Part shown: in pieces, positions 11,146 to 21,443 of the stretch
Numbering within the stretch: position 1 is the stretch's first letter
Layout: each line of letters opens with the position of its first letter
From: Blasia pusilla
Taxonomy: Eukaryota; Marchantiophyta; Marchantiopsida; Blasiales
DNA: 64,000 nucleotides
Direction: 5' to 3'
Assembly: GCA_050084515.1 (NCBI GenBank)
Contig: CM114275.1
Span: 14,756,001-14,820,000, forward strand
Notes under the pieces: generated by a model
Told to the model about the DNA's origin: nothing
The model's database searches: none
Seen by the model: only the letters and a program-made list of their open reading frames with translations
Translations under genes and position numbers: made by a program

Positions 11146-11968
11146 GGAAAATCTCGAAAGACTTGGGACAGACTTTATAGTCGGTTCAGGAATGTGAAAT
11201 GGCCTTTCGCGCCTAGCGGTTCCAACTGTCCAATAGACATCCAATGAGTTCCTCACCAAGACTCGCATGAGGTGAATCTCAGGTTGGAATCCAAGTGTGG
11301 CGTACAAAGTCCACTCCCTTGGATCAGGTTTGGGTTTCGAGTTCCAACACCAAACTCCCGTTCCATCCTGTACCTCAAACGCCGTTTGGCGCCCAAAGTG
11401 GGATTCGTGTTCGAGACATCTCGGAGAGACTCCTCCCATACTAGTACTTCTGGGGATCTCCGGGGGCCCCCTACATTTAGGAAAAGACATCTGGGCCTCT
11501 CCAATTGGCCCTCATCCCGATTGCTCTCTCAATCGTTTTCGGCCAATATCTCAGCCTGTACTTATGCGTTTGCTAAGATCTTTGGTGCGTTGGAAGCGTC
11601 TCAAGATCAAAATTTCAACGCCTTCTTATTTGTTCCAAACGCATCTTGGAGCTCAACGTTATGGTCCTAAACACAGTAAGATTCTCCCAAACGCTAGTCG
11701 TGTTCCAAACTGGTTCTCACCTCTTTGGCAACCAACCTCCCAAGACTCAACTCATCTCAAGTCTTGGCTCGCGTTTGGTCTAGGTTTCCTGGTCGCGACT
11801 ACTAATGCATGAAATGCACAACTCTGTTCCGCATTTTGTCTCTTAGACTTTTCCAAGAGACTTTTCCAAACGCCTCTCCAAAGCGCAAACCTCACGGCGT
11901 GAGTTCACTTGAGTTCTGATGTTTGCTTGGCGCCTATTTGGTGTTGTTTGGTTTCGAGGGTCGCGACA
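11146..11968 (-). repeat. Dispersed repeat R, copy 1
   Basis: The reverse complement aligns with 25176-25958, with shared blocks such as CTAGCGGTTCCAACT, GGCGCCCAAAGTGGG, ACTAGTACT and GGGGATCTCC. The end at 11968 reads GAGGGTCGCGACA, i.e. TGTCGCGACCCTC inverted, resembling an LTR start. No protein-coding capacity was recognised. It could be a solo LTR or a non-autonomous element. The inner boundary is approximate. Confidence 0.7.
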
Positions 11969-12150
11969 CTCCCTTTTGTCGGTACTCAATCCGTACATCA
12001 GGATGAAGAAAGGATTGACTTTGAATTCGAGTGAGAAGGAATGGACAATGAGGGAAATGTATGAAATCTATTTGATAGACAATAACCTACAAGGATGGAT
12101 TGAGTACCGATAGGAGGGAGTGTCACGACCCTCGAAACCAAACAACACCA
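11939..12150. repeat. Foldback: about 53-bp inverted repeat with about 104-bp loop, plus an 11-bp hairpin
   Basis: The left arm 11939-11992 (GGTTTCGAGGGTCGCGACA, TCGGTACTCAATCC) is the near-exact reverse complement of the right arm 12097-12150 (GGATTGAGTACCGA, TGTCACGACCCTCGAAACC). Just beyond, GTACGGAGGAG at 12157-12167 pairs perfectly with CTCCTCCGTAC at 12174-12184. The word CCGTACATCAGRATRAAGAA occurs at 11991 and 12179, flanking the structure like a duplicated target. Confidence 0.8.
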
Positions 12151-12965
12151 TCCTGAGTACGGAGGAGTGTGTTCTCCTCCGTACATCAGAATAAAGAAAG
12201 GTAATAATTTTTTTTCCATTAAAGACATGAGGGAACTCAATACATATACAAGCTTGAGAGGGTACTCTCTCCTAAGCTCGGATCATTCCTACAACATAAC
12301 ACCGTACTTCCTAGAATGATGTTTTGAACTAAGCTGATGCCTCTTAAATAATGGTTTCTGCAAGAGTGCTATTGTGATGCAAAGTGCTTCTTCCTAAACC
12401 CAAAACCTCAATGAATCCGATGAACTTAGCCATCATACCTGCTCTAGTGTTTCCTCAAATGATATAACTCTTCCCATCCAAACTACTGTAACGGTATGTC
12501 TTTTGGATCTTTGGCAATCTTCTTTACAAAGCTGTTCCACTCTCCGCAAAGATACTATCTCTTCTTCTTCTATTTCCTACCCAATGTCTTCATTAAGAAG
12601 GCAAATCATCTTCATCTTTTCCCTTACTCTGTTCTTTCTCGCGAAGCACAAAGTTTGTTCACGTCTTTGTCTTTGTTCACTATCAATCTTTGTTACTTCA
12701 CTTTGCCCCTCTTCTTTTTGCTTCCAAAATTCATACACAAAAATTTCCACTTCTCCAAGACAAATCATCAGTCTTCCAATCTTCTCGTCTTCTCATTGAA
12801 GCTTCCTTCACTAAATCCACCATTTTCTTTCCAATACTCTTTTCTTTTATTAATACTTATATTCCGCCACAAAATTGTGTCTTTGCTCTTTATTAACAAA
12901 GACTCCTTCCTACTTCTCTACTAAATTTTCACAAGTACAAAATTTTCAAAAAAGCGGGTATCACA

Positions 12966-13162
12966 TAAGCCCCCCGCCTTCTTGGAAAACATACAAAAAA
13001 CTAGCCAACTCTACAACTCATTTGACAAATCTACAAATTCAAAATCTAAATGAAATTGACCATGGATAGTTGAAGGTCTATTAATTAGATTCGGCGTGTG
13101 ACCAAACTCTTGCCACGGTAACTTATGCTCGTATGTTATCCTTCTTTGTTTTTGATCTATTA
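12966..13162 (-). other. Interior stub of the diverged family-A-like element
   Basis: Next to the LTR end is a C-rich tract (TAAGCCCCCCGCC; polypurine on the minus strand). The following bases (GACCATGGATAGTTGAAGG) align with the same position in A-1 (GGCCATGAATCGTAGAAGG). Only about 200 bp survive before the next repeat. Confidence 0.6.
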
Positions 13163-13329
13163 GAGGGGGTCAATAATCACTTACCAACATGGAAATTCAA
13201 CAATGCTTATAACTAAAACTTATCTAAAATAGTAAAATCTTCAATATAACTCTAAATGAGCCAAAATAAAGGGGAAAACCTACTCTCTCACGTTACCCAA
13301 AGCCTCAACACGTCATCCTCGACATCTTG
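13163..13329 (-). repeat. Antisense fragment of block A of the P1/M1 family
   Basis: This aligns with the reverse-orientation block A, for example TCACTTACCAAxATGG and CTCTAAATGAGCCAAAATAAAGG against CTCCAAATGAGCCGAAAC in M1. It directly abuts the plus-oriented block A of P1, so the two form an inverted pair. Confidence 0.7.
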
Positions 13330-13333
13330 AGGT
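13330..13333. repeat. Target-site duplication AGGT of P1 (left)
   Basis: AGGT precedes block A at 13334 and the same AGGT follows block B2 at 32507-32510. This fixes both ends of P1. Confidence 0.75.
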
Positions 13334-13823
13334 TATCATGTCTTTTAGGATAGATCGGTGAGATCTAGTAGAGCGCCTTCATAAGAAGTGGATAACAAGC
13401 TCAATAGGTCGAGGATGAGCTGTTGTGGTCCCGGGAAACCTGAGAGAGCAGGTTTCCCCTTCGTTTCGGCTCAGTTGGAGTAAGTACCATTTGAGTAGAT
13501 GATCAACTTTCTAGTTTTGGTAAGTGGCCCTTGACCTCCTAGATCAGATCAAGAGCCAAGGAGGTGACTTGGGAGCATAGGTTACCATGGAGAGAGCTTG
13601 GGAGAGGGAAGGGATATACTTCAAGGAGAGAGATCTTGAGAGCTCATTCTCTCTTTGTTGAACCTCTTGGAATGAGGCGGCTGAGCTATGGTCTTGCTTG
13701 CCTTGTGTGTGTAACCCAAGCCTCTCATTAGGAGAGTGGGTTTGGTTTGACATTGAGAGACACATGTGAGAGTGCACACATGTGAGAACTATAGTGTTGT
13801 GAGAGAGATTTGATCTTATTTTA
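13334..13823 (+). repeat. Terminal block A1 of P1
   Basis: About 490 bp, starting TATCATGTCTTTTAGG (TGTCACGTC in M1, two transitions) and ending GATCTTATTTTA. At 13824 it passes straight into the leader (CAAAGAGAG). The 3' copy at 31879-32379 instead passes into block B at exactly this base. Confidence 0.85.
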
Positions 13824-15270
13824 CAAAGAGAGAATGAGTGAGTGAGTGAGAGAGCTTCATGGGGGAGTTTACTGGTCACTCACTCGTTTTGCAGGTTGGG
13901 GATTGTATTCCCTGTTCAGAGGTTCATGGGAGTGCTCACCGGAGCAAGAGCCTCTTACTTGTGATGTTTCCTTTGCCAATTTTTCATGTGGAAGAGTGGC
14001 ACGTCGAAGCGCTGCCCAATTTTTTATAGGAATTGAGTATAGGGGCGGGTTGCCCCATGTCGGTGCTCTCGGGAGCACCACGTAACTTGCTGGTTTTTGT
14101 TCTCACATGTTTTACATTTTTGTTGGGAGAAATCAGCGCGGAAGCGCTGCCGAATTATGTGTAGGAGAAAGAGACATTTTGCTTTACAATAGTGCTCGTC
14201 AATTTTTACTGGAATGTCCGATTCCAAATATTTTTTGACGCTCTTGTAGATCGTGAAGTTGTGCACGTTGTGCAAAATGATGTGGAATTTAAAGTTTCGA
14301 GCAAAAATTTATAGTCAATCTTGCAAAACTGTCATTGCTAGGCAATTTTTTGGGTTAAATTGTTCAAACCCTAAACCAGCCGCCGCGCCGGCGGAGGCCG
14401 TTGCTGTCATAGTCACCATCAACGGTCATTAGTCATCGTTGATGGCCAACCGTCACCATCAACGGTCCATCTTAAATGGCCAATGGTCAACCGTCACCGT
14501 CACCATCAACGGTCCATTGTCCATCATCCACCGTCGGCCGTTGCCGTCGCCTAGCGCTATTGAGCCACATTTGGCCGTTGTCCACCCTTTGGTTGCCATT
14601 GCCACCATAACGGAGTGGAGGGTCTTCCACGACCATCATTAATTCTCTGACTTGCGCCACCATCACGTTCTTTGGTTTGGCCGCCATCGTCATTGCAGTT
14701 TCGTCATCAACCAGTGATGGCAGATGACCTCGGGTTATGGTGTTTGAGTTTTCATTTCATGTTGCTATGTTGGGATTGGTAGCTGCTCTGACGATGATCG
14801 AGTACCATGCCGTGACGCGCGTAGCCGTAACGCGCCGCCAATTTCCGCGTCGTGCCGCATGTGGCCGCATCGCACCGTCTCAATCGCGAAGCTCCTCCTT
14901 CACTTAGGTGCAGAGCATGTGAATTGCTGATTGAGGAGGGTATGCCACCGAGTGCCGTGCCGTTTGTAGCCGTTCCATGCCGCCAGTGCCGCACCGCACC
15001 GCACCGCTGGACTTGCACCGCACAGCGAGGAGGTTTGAGCAACGTTAGTACGAGAGGAGTACTACTTGCTGATTGGAGGAGTTATCTTCATGATCGAGTT
15101 GGGGTCGAGATTTGCAGTTTTTGAGGAGCGATATCGATATTACTTTCAGGTTACCCATTTTGGTCTCTTACCCTACACATGTGAGGAATTTCCGGATATT
15201 GGGAAGTTATTTTGCATAGTGGGTTTCGTGCTCGATGATGTATGTGTCGTGCGCATACACATCGATGATG
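13824..15270 (+). other. Noncoding leader of P1 (first part)
   Basis: The leader is shared with M1 (22646-24304) and P2 (43644-45569). It holds stem-loops (see 14062-14079), the pair of words AGCGCTGCC, a CAACGGTC-rich tract around 14400-14520 and a GC-rich CCGCACCG tract around 14840-15020. No convincing ORF is conserved across the copies. It continues at 24820 after the nested element. I could not identify a primer-binding site. Confidence 0.75.
14062..14079. other. Leader stem-loop of P1
   Basis: GGTGCTC-TCGG-GAGCACC forms a 7-bp perfect stem with a four-base loop. The homologous site in M1 (24053-24070) is a fully self-complementary 18-mer. It is a candidate RNA structure for packaging or dimerisation, by analogy only. 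Confidence 0.6.
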
Positions 15271-15274
15271 TATG
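15271..15274. repeat. Target-site duplication TATG of M1 (left)
   Basis: TATG at 15271-15274 (also at 15241-15244 because of a 30-bp local duplication) matches TATG at 24820-24823. Joining the flanks restores GATGTATGGGTT, the continuous leader sequence seen in P2 near 45218. Confidence 0.85.
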
Positions 15275-15401
15275 TGTCGTGCGCATACACATCGCTACAC
15301 AACATACATCGCTGTCACCGAACACACACACAAACACGTAGGATCCCATGCTAACTCATGACATCCAATCAACGAGATAAGAAGTCCTAAAATATCTCCA
15401 A
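15275..15401 (-). repeat. Terminal block B2 of M1 (127 bp)
   Basis: Outer 3' block, sense start TTGGAGATATTTTAGG and sense end GCGCACGACA. It is the same length as B1 of M1 and both B blocks of P1. A 30-bp duplication (15245-15274) of its outer edge plus flank lies immediately outside. Confidence 0.85.
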
Positions 15402-15982
15402 TAAAGTAAGATCCAATCTCTCTCTACACCATCTCATACCATAACTCTCAAAGGTGTGCACTCTCTCTCATGTCAAACCAAACCCACTCTCCTAATGAGA
15501 GGCTTGGGTTACACTCAAAAGGCAAGGGACCATAACTCCACCGCCTCATGCCAAGAGGTTCAACTAAGAGAGAATGTGCGCTCAAGCTCTCTCTCCTTGA
15601 GGTATACCCTTCCCCTCTCCCAAGCTCTCTCCATGGTAACCTATTCTCCCAAGTCACCTCCTTGGCTCTTAACCTGATGTAGGAGATCAAGGGTCACTTA
15701 CCAAAAATATAAGGTCGATCACATACTCAAAATGGTACTTACCTAAAATAGTAAGTCTCTCAATATGGCTCCAAATGAGCCGAAACAAAGGGGAAACATG
15801 CTCTCTCAGGTTTCTCGGGGCCTCAACAAGGATAGATTGGTGAGCCGAAACAAAATCGCTCTACTCAAGAGAGAATGTGCGCTTAAGCTCTCTCTCCTTG
15901 AGAAACCCTTTTAGGATAGATTGGTGAGCCGAAACAAAGGCACTCTACTATATCTCACCAATCTATCCTAAAAGACGTGACA
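15402..15982 (-). repeat. Terminal block A2 of M1, rearranged
   Basis: Homologous to A1 of M1 and P1. Its sense start (plus-strand 15831-15982) is scrambled: CTTTTAGGATAGATTGGTGAG at 15909-15929 is the reverse complement of 15954-15974, and the related words recur at 15831-15850. Confidence 0.85.
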
Positions 15983-15984
15983 AC

Positions 15985-16111
15985 TATCGTGCGCATACAC
16001 ATCACTACACAACATACATCGCTGTCACCGAACACACACACAAACACGCACGATCCCATGCTAACTCATGGCATCCAAACAACGAGACAAGAAGTCCTAA
16101 AATATCTCCAA
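15985..16111 (-). repeat. Terminal block B1 of M1 (127 bp)
   Basis: A direct copy of B2 located between the polypurine tract (16112) and A2, separated from A2 by two bases (sense GT). No B block exists at the 5' end of this element. Confidence 0.85.
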
Positions 16112-16124
16112 TCGCCCCCCTAGT
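16112..16124 (-). other. Candidate polypurine tract of M1
   Basis: The sense strand reads CTAGGGGGGCGA directly before B1. P1 has the equivalent GGCTAGGGGAGCG at 31737-31748. Confidence 0.6.
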
Positions 16125-16298
16125 TGGTGGTTAGGTCCCTCTAACTCTAGACAGCCATCTATCTCTACCTACCATGACATACATCTCTCGGATGCTAAGA
16201 GCAAGAAGGTTGGGTGCTCATGTGGCCCCATCGTTAGTCGCCTTCTTGTCATCCATGTCACAGAAAAAGTCGGAATCAAAACCTACCTAGTATCTCCT

Positions 16299-16580
16299 CT
16301 ATGTACATCTGGGACACATCCATTGTCCTCGAGGAACCTTAGTGAGAGGTGGCGTCAGACATGCCATATGCCAACCTATCGAACATCCATCATAGACTAG
16401 CATCGTGGTCACACCACGGGCAGAACCACACAACATACAATGCAAGCCTGCAAGAACTACCGCTAAGCTTGGATCTATTGTACCATCAATGTTAGGAAGG
16501 TGACATGGCGCACAATTACGCACATGGTCCTTCTATACCATACCATCGCGTCCCTCTAGCAAGAGAACACCGGATGGCAA
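16299..16580 (-). pseudogene. PHD finger at the C-terminus of M1 Pol
   Basis: After an NYAPCHLPNID-like linker, the segment has the Cys4-His-Cys3 layout of a PHD zinc finger: CMLCG, then YDGC, WHMAC and CPRC at the end. The Cys that should open the second pair is Tyr (CDGC in P1), so one zinc site is damaged in this copy. PHD fingers often bind histone H3 tails. Fused after integrase it could steer integration, an inference from position. The ORF ends about 190 bp before the polypurine tract. Confidence 0.88.
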
Positions 16581-16599
16581 AACGTCACGCACTCTCAGA

Positions 16600-17562
16600 T
16601 TAGTGCGCCCTGCAGTCACATCCAAAATCGTCGAGTGCCGTTTGCTGCAAGTAGACATAATCTCCCTGATAAAACCTCCGGATAGTTGGTCGATAACCAC
16701 CACCCCGAATAGTCGCATACCTCAACGTATCCCGATGCTGCACAATTGCCAAGTTCTCGAACGCCATGGGCATTACTCTCCGAAACAACTCAGCCCTCTG
16801 AGAACATGCTCGCATCCATACATCTAGGTCATCAAGGTCCAGCACCTCACCATCATCTTGACGAATGGCCGCAGGTAAATCTGGCTCTCGGCCATAAAGT
16901 AGCAAGTACGGTGAAAAAGACATTAAGGATGCCTACCTGTTGAATCTGTATCCCATCGCCAACCAAGGCAACTAGAGGTCCCAATCTCCTAGATGACCTG
17001 TTTGCAAGCCATACTTGCGTAAACCCCTCTTCACCGTCTGTACAACACTCTCCGCTAATCCATCCGCCTCAGGATGATCTCGCGAAGTCGTGCGATGGTC
17101 GATCAGCGCCTGATCACACAAGGCCTGGAACTCACCGTGAAACTTGGTACCCTGGCTTGTCAACACCTCAGCCGGTGCGCCATAATGTCTCAATACTATG
17201 TCAAGGAAGGCATAAGCTACTCCCTCACTCGCTTTGTCAGGCAATGCAACCAACTCGATCCACTCCGAGAAGTGCTTGACCATCACCAACACATAACGAC
17301 TGTGACGCTTCGTCAAAGGCAAAGGTCTTGCAAAATCCAAACTCCATATATACCCTAAGCCCATGATCGCTAATGGATGCAACTGTGGAGTCGGAGCATT
17401 GAACGATGCTCAGACCCGACCACACACCATGCACCTAGCAACAAACTGTTGAACGTCAGTATGCATGCCTCGCCACCAATACTAAATCTGGAGCAAGCTG
17501 TATCTCTGCTTCACCCCAAAGTGGCCCAACTCCTCGTGGGTATGATGTACTAGTCATGCTCT
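16600..17562 (-). pseudogene. Integrase of M1
   Basis: The DDE core is recognisable: first Asp in WSLDFARP, the final Glu in HPEADGLAESVVQ, and a C-terminal region with YLLLYGREPDLP and FYQGDYVYLQQT. The second catalytic Asp is replaced by Ser (LTSQGTKF; P1 has LTDQGTEF), so it would be inactive. The zinc-binding N-terminus lies just after the shared TAG at 17563-17565. A frame change occurs before the PHD finger. Confidence 0.88.
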
Positions 17563-18373
17563 CTATGAAGGATGCGGCACTACGCGTACTCTACCATCCT
17601 CCCAAACCCTCAAAATATATGTATCCTCCCAACGGAACCGTCTGGCCCGCTGTAGGATCCGATCCCGCTCTCTAGCACCTATGGTGCTTGCAACGCTGCC
17701 AATCCAAAGGTACTCCAAGACTACTCCATCATCATGAATATATCGGCCATCTGTCGTCTCCTCACTGGCCTCGGGATCCAAGGACTCTCCACTAGACCTA
17801 GCCATGGAAGTCTCCACACTCTGGCTCTCCATAGCCAACATGCCTAAATAGGCTAACGCGTGCCATCCTGGCACTGACTCCTCATCACTCTCTCCATGCC
17901 ATCGAGCTCCAGTCGCATCTCGCTAACTCGGGCATGGGTTACAACTCAACCCATCTACATCCTGGTTGAACGTCCCAAGTCTATGTACCACCTAAAAATC
18001 ATACTCTTGCAACAAGAGAGCTCATCTTGCAAGCTTCCCTGTAAGCTTATCGGATTCCATCAACCACTTCAGTGGTTGATGGTAAAGGGATTTCCGAATA
18101 AGTAACACTTGAAATGCGCGACAGCCCACACCACAGCCAAGCACTCACCCTCATACGAGCTATACTTCACCTCTGCAACATTATTTGAGCGGCTAGCGTA
18201 ACCCACCACAAACTCTCTACCCTCATCATCATGTTGGGTGAGCACCGCTCCAAGCCCCAACATGCTCCAATCTATGTGCAATTGTAAAGGACGCCCCTGA
18301 TCGGTCTCTTCAAGATGGGCGCGGACATCAACTTGTCCTTGAGCAACTAAAATGCTTGCTCCTCCTCATCCCC
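17563..18373 (-). pseudogene. RNase H and RH-INT linker of M1
   Basis: RNase H motifs: HIDWSMLGLGAVLTQHD, SSYEGECLAVVWAVAHF and FGNPFTINHQPLKWLM (the T-D-H Asp of other elements is lost). An Asp/Glu-rich linker with GRYIHDDGVVLEYL follows. The open frame ends at TAG 17563-17565, a stop found at the same codon in all three copies of the family. Confidence 0.85.
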
Positions 18374-19190
18374 CTAGTGCCACTCGTGATCCTTCTTGGT
18401 CAGCAAGGTCAGCGGCTTCGCAATCAAACCGAATCCCTTGACGTACCGCCAATAGAAGTTCGCCAATCCCATGAATGGGCGAACACGGCTCACATCTGTA
18501 GGGTGTGGAATGCGTGAGATAGCCTCTACCTTTGTCTGCTGAACACCAAGGCCCCCTGGGTATATTGTATGAGCCAAGTACTCAATCTGGTCGTAGAAGA
18601 ACTTGCACTTGCCTGGATATAGCTTCAGCCCACGTAATTGCAATCGTCGAAACACCTCCTCTAGAAGTCGCTCATGCTCCTCAACCGTGGCGCTAAAGAC
18701 TACGATGTCATCAATATAACACCTAGCAAAATCCAGACCAGCCAAGATCCTATCCATGACCCTCTGAAACTCATCCGGGGCATTATTTAACCCAAATGGT
18801 GAGAACCGCCACTGGTACAAATAATCCTTCCCGTGAGGATCGATGCCCCAAAATGCCGTCTTCTACCTATCCTCCAATTTGATAGGCAGCTGATGGTATC
18901 TGGCTCGCAAATCCAATGAACTGAAAACCTTTGCATGACCAATCGCATCAAAGATCTCCTCAGGGGTGGGCATGGCATACCTATCGGACTTCGTCTGCCG
19001 ATTGATAGATCGGTAATCCCCACACATGCGCCTGTTTGTCCAATTTCCATGCTCGGTGTTGTGGCTATCATCTCCTGGCGTACTACAAAACATCCCAAGA
19101 AGTGTAAGGGTATCTCTCTCGATCTCCCGTGGTGTGTTGATCTCCTCGAGTCTCGCCCCGAGCCACTGCCTCCACCATCTTGGTAGGCAT
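18374..19190 (-). pseudogene. Reverse transcriptase of M1
   Basis: Shows RRMCGDYRSINRQT, KVFSSLDLRARYHQLPIKLE (first catalytic Asp), FSPFGLNNAPDEFQRVMDR, and RCYIDDIVVFS with the paired Asp residues at about 18708-18719, followed by the thumb (GLANFYWRYVKGF). Compared with P1, about 0.4-0.5 kb of the RT N-terminal linker is missing. Two frames are needed. Confidence 0.9.
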
Positions 19191-19297
19191 GGTGCTCACC
19201 AACGCAACTGTTGTGATCTATCGCGATCTCATCCGACACTGCTCAGCAACTCCCAAGCTGAAGATCCATGTGAAGCAGTTCAGGTCCATCGCCTGAC

Positions 19298-20014
19298 TCA
19301 AGACATGGCGTCGTGATGCCTCTGTAACACCGCATGGGGCACCAAGTTGGTCCACCATAGACACGGGCAATGGGCTCTAAAACCTACACTCGCCGCATCC
19401 AAGAACACTGCTGGGCAGATCCAGGCACGCAATTGATGAGCACTTGTCACCACTTGTGACCTGGAGTCTCCTAAGATTGGCACATTCTCCATAATGTAGG
19501 CTGGAGAACGAGACTGGTGCTCTTGCAAGTGTCGTAAGACCCTCAACATCTCCCAAAACAACTTGGACCGAGTATCAACCAATTTGCTGCCTCGTCCTGC
19601 ACTCGATTGGCCCTGACATGGCTAACCAGAAATGACCTAATCAATGGTCCCTATCCGCTCTAATGGTATCCCTGTACCGCGGACACAAACAATAAGTCAA
19701 GAAAATGTAGGCGCAACTGCGCCACATGTCGTAGTGAGATGCGCCTCGCAACATCATCACTCTCCACATACAGGTACTGTTGTACTCACACTCCTCCCTG
19801 CAAAACACCAGCTAATCCCGTGCTAATCCTTCCAAAGAGATCTAACACTCGAATACCCTCCTCCAGGGTACACCACACAATGGGTGTGGTATCCAAGGGT
19901 ATCATCGTAGCACTCCCTGCTACCTTAGGTTCCTTAGACCCGTCATGCTCCGGTGCAAACGCCTCGCTCCACGTGGTTTGCACGTGCTCATCTGCCAATC
20001 GGCGAAGCTCCTAG
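19298..20014 (-). pseudogene. C5-cytosine DNA methyltransferase domain, DNMT3-like (M1)
   Basis: The enzyme class moves a methyl group from S-adenosylmethionine to carbon 5 of cytosine. Motif I is RVLDLFGRISTGLAGVLQGG (around 19790-19855). Motif IV is PCQG with the Cys nucleophile (near 19610-19625), preceded by a stop where P1 and P2 read Trp. Motif VI is YIMENVPILGD and motif VIII is FRAHCPCLWWTNLV. After this the copy is fused to sequence that in P1 lies about 270 bp further on, deleting motif IX and part of X. It sits between protease and RT. Confidence 0.88.
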
Positions 20015-20573
20015 TCGAGCCCCACAGTAGCACCACTCCTCCACGAAATGATGCGGCTACCATAACACTCCTCTCCATAGAAATGTCAGGAACGGGAGTA
20101 TCCTCTGCATGGACATGTCCCTCAATCAAATCACTAGGCCAAGTGATGGCACTGCTAAATGCTGCTAAGGTCACCATCTCTCCTGGACATTGCTCAATCA
20201 CTGCAGATGTGAATCGAACGGGTAATGAGCTAAGGCGCCCATCAACTGACTGCCATCCTGGTCTGTAGGATGCTGACTCTTCCCCGTAATCCAAGGAAAA
20301 CCCCATCGGGTTTAACACTGCTCCACCAACCAAGACGTCGTAGGACTCTACATCAGTCACTATTGCCTTGGCTCGCACCACGGACTCATATGTAGGATGT
20401 TCTGGGAAAATCCTCACCACGACCTCCTGTTGGATGATATACTGTGTGGTACTCGCTCCACCTAAGAATGTCTGTATCCGGAATGGACAACGCTCCACAT
20501 CGGCTCTCGTCAAGCCCAATCCTCTGAATGACGCTTTCCCCAACATTAGGGGTTGCATTCCTAAATCCAACAA
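20015..20573 (-). pseudogene. Aspartic protease of M1
   Basis: The active-site segment reads LLDLGMQPLMLGKASFRGLG; P2 has DSG, so Ser became Leu here. It is followed by the second conserved segment YDVLVGGAVLNPMGFSLDYG. The fold and position before the methyltransferase match a retropepsin. The spacer to motif I of the methyltransferase (LIEGHVHAEDTPV, WGS) is present in all three copies. Confidence 0.75.
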
Positions 20574-21443
20574 GACGCACTACGGACTAAAAGCTCTACC
20601 TTCGGGGACTCACCAAATGGAAGACCTCTCCTCGATTATCCAACAACACAACACCAAGAGAAGCCATGGCACGCTCTATCGCGGATCTAGCGGGCATCTC
20701 CGCCATCCTAGCTGCCGTAGCCTACCATGAATCTGACATGGACGGCCTGAACATCCGCTCCAAGGGATGCAGATGCTCCGGCCTCCTCTGCAATCACCTT
20801 TGAACATGATGCAGGAACTCCAACTCCATGCTCACATAGCGTAGCAGCGAGCCAAAAAGCCTTGGTGGGCGTACCCCCCAAACTCATAACATCGGAAGCA
20901 GAAAATAGAGGAGCGCGATACACAATGGTGGCCACCCCAACAACGTGCTCGACATATACCCCTCATGAGCAGCAACAATAGGAGTCATCGCACTTGGTTC
21001 TCCTATCGCCCTCCGTGCCTGCACACCAACAACATCACCAACTCTCCTGGAACTCTGATCAAATCCCATTGATGGGGTCCTCATCGCCTCGGACAACGTG
21101 AAAGATTGAGGAAGCCTAGTATGTTTCCTGGCTTCCCCTCGCTATGGATCCAACTCTGCGGTTGCCTCCATTTGGGCAACCTCGCACATCCAACTAGGAT
21201 CCTCCATATCTCTAGTTGCTCCATATGATGTCGATGCCACGGATCCGGCATCGGGTAATCTCAATGCCATAAGCGGCAATCTGCTCCTGTAGCTGATGTA
21301 TCTGAGCAGCTATCCTAGCCTCACGCCCGACATCTCCCTCAACGCGTCTAGGTGGTAGGACTCTACCTCCTCCACGCGCAACTCCAGCTCCTCGTCCCCC
21401 AACGGGACCACCTGGTGCACAATCTCTAGGCCCACCGGACCGG
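20574..21443 (-). pseudogene. Gag-protease linker of M1
   Basis: Broken frames encode EAMRTPSMGFDQSSRRVGD and APLFSASDVMSLGGTPTKAF, shared with P1 (from 25960) and P2 (from 47110). I recognise no known domain, but conservation in three copies shows it is part of the polyprotein. It may be a spacer or the N-terminal part of protease. Confidence 0.55.

Larger units (their letters stand above)
10661..12965 (-). repeat. Diverged family-A-like LTR, interrupted by repeat R and a foldback
   Basis: The start (TGTTATGTCATTAAG, with TTCCCCAAGAAGATTAC) and the end (GCGGGTATCACA) parallel the family A LTR. So does the middle after 12170 (CAAGCTTGAGAGGGTAC, GCTCGGATCATTCCTACA). Without the insert at about 11146-12150 its length would be near 1.3 kb, close to family A. 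A C-rich tract at 12966, whose complement is purine-rich, follows the LTR end, so it is the 3' LTR of a minus-strand element. Confidence 0.75.

Noticed and set aside
12496-12924. Plus-strand 142-codon Phe/Leu/Ser-rich ORF
   Set aside because: It lies inside the diverged LTR at 10661-12965. Pyrimidine-rich LTR sequence gives such hydrophobic frames by composition.
12877-12960. tRNA or other structured RNA genes anywhere in the window
   Set aside because: I saw no cloverleaf-like sequence with A and B boxes; apparent stems belong to LTR or leader palindromes.
13334-13823. A1 as a normal LTR that merely lost its end
   Set aside because: A1 stops at the same base in P1, M1, P2 and the 41925 fragment and continues into the same leader, and the outer edges carry target duplications. 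Independent truncations would not coincide.
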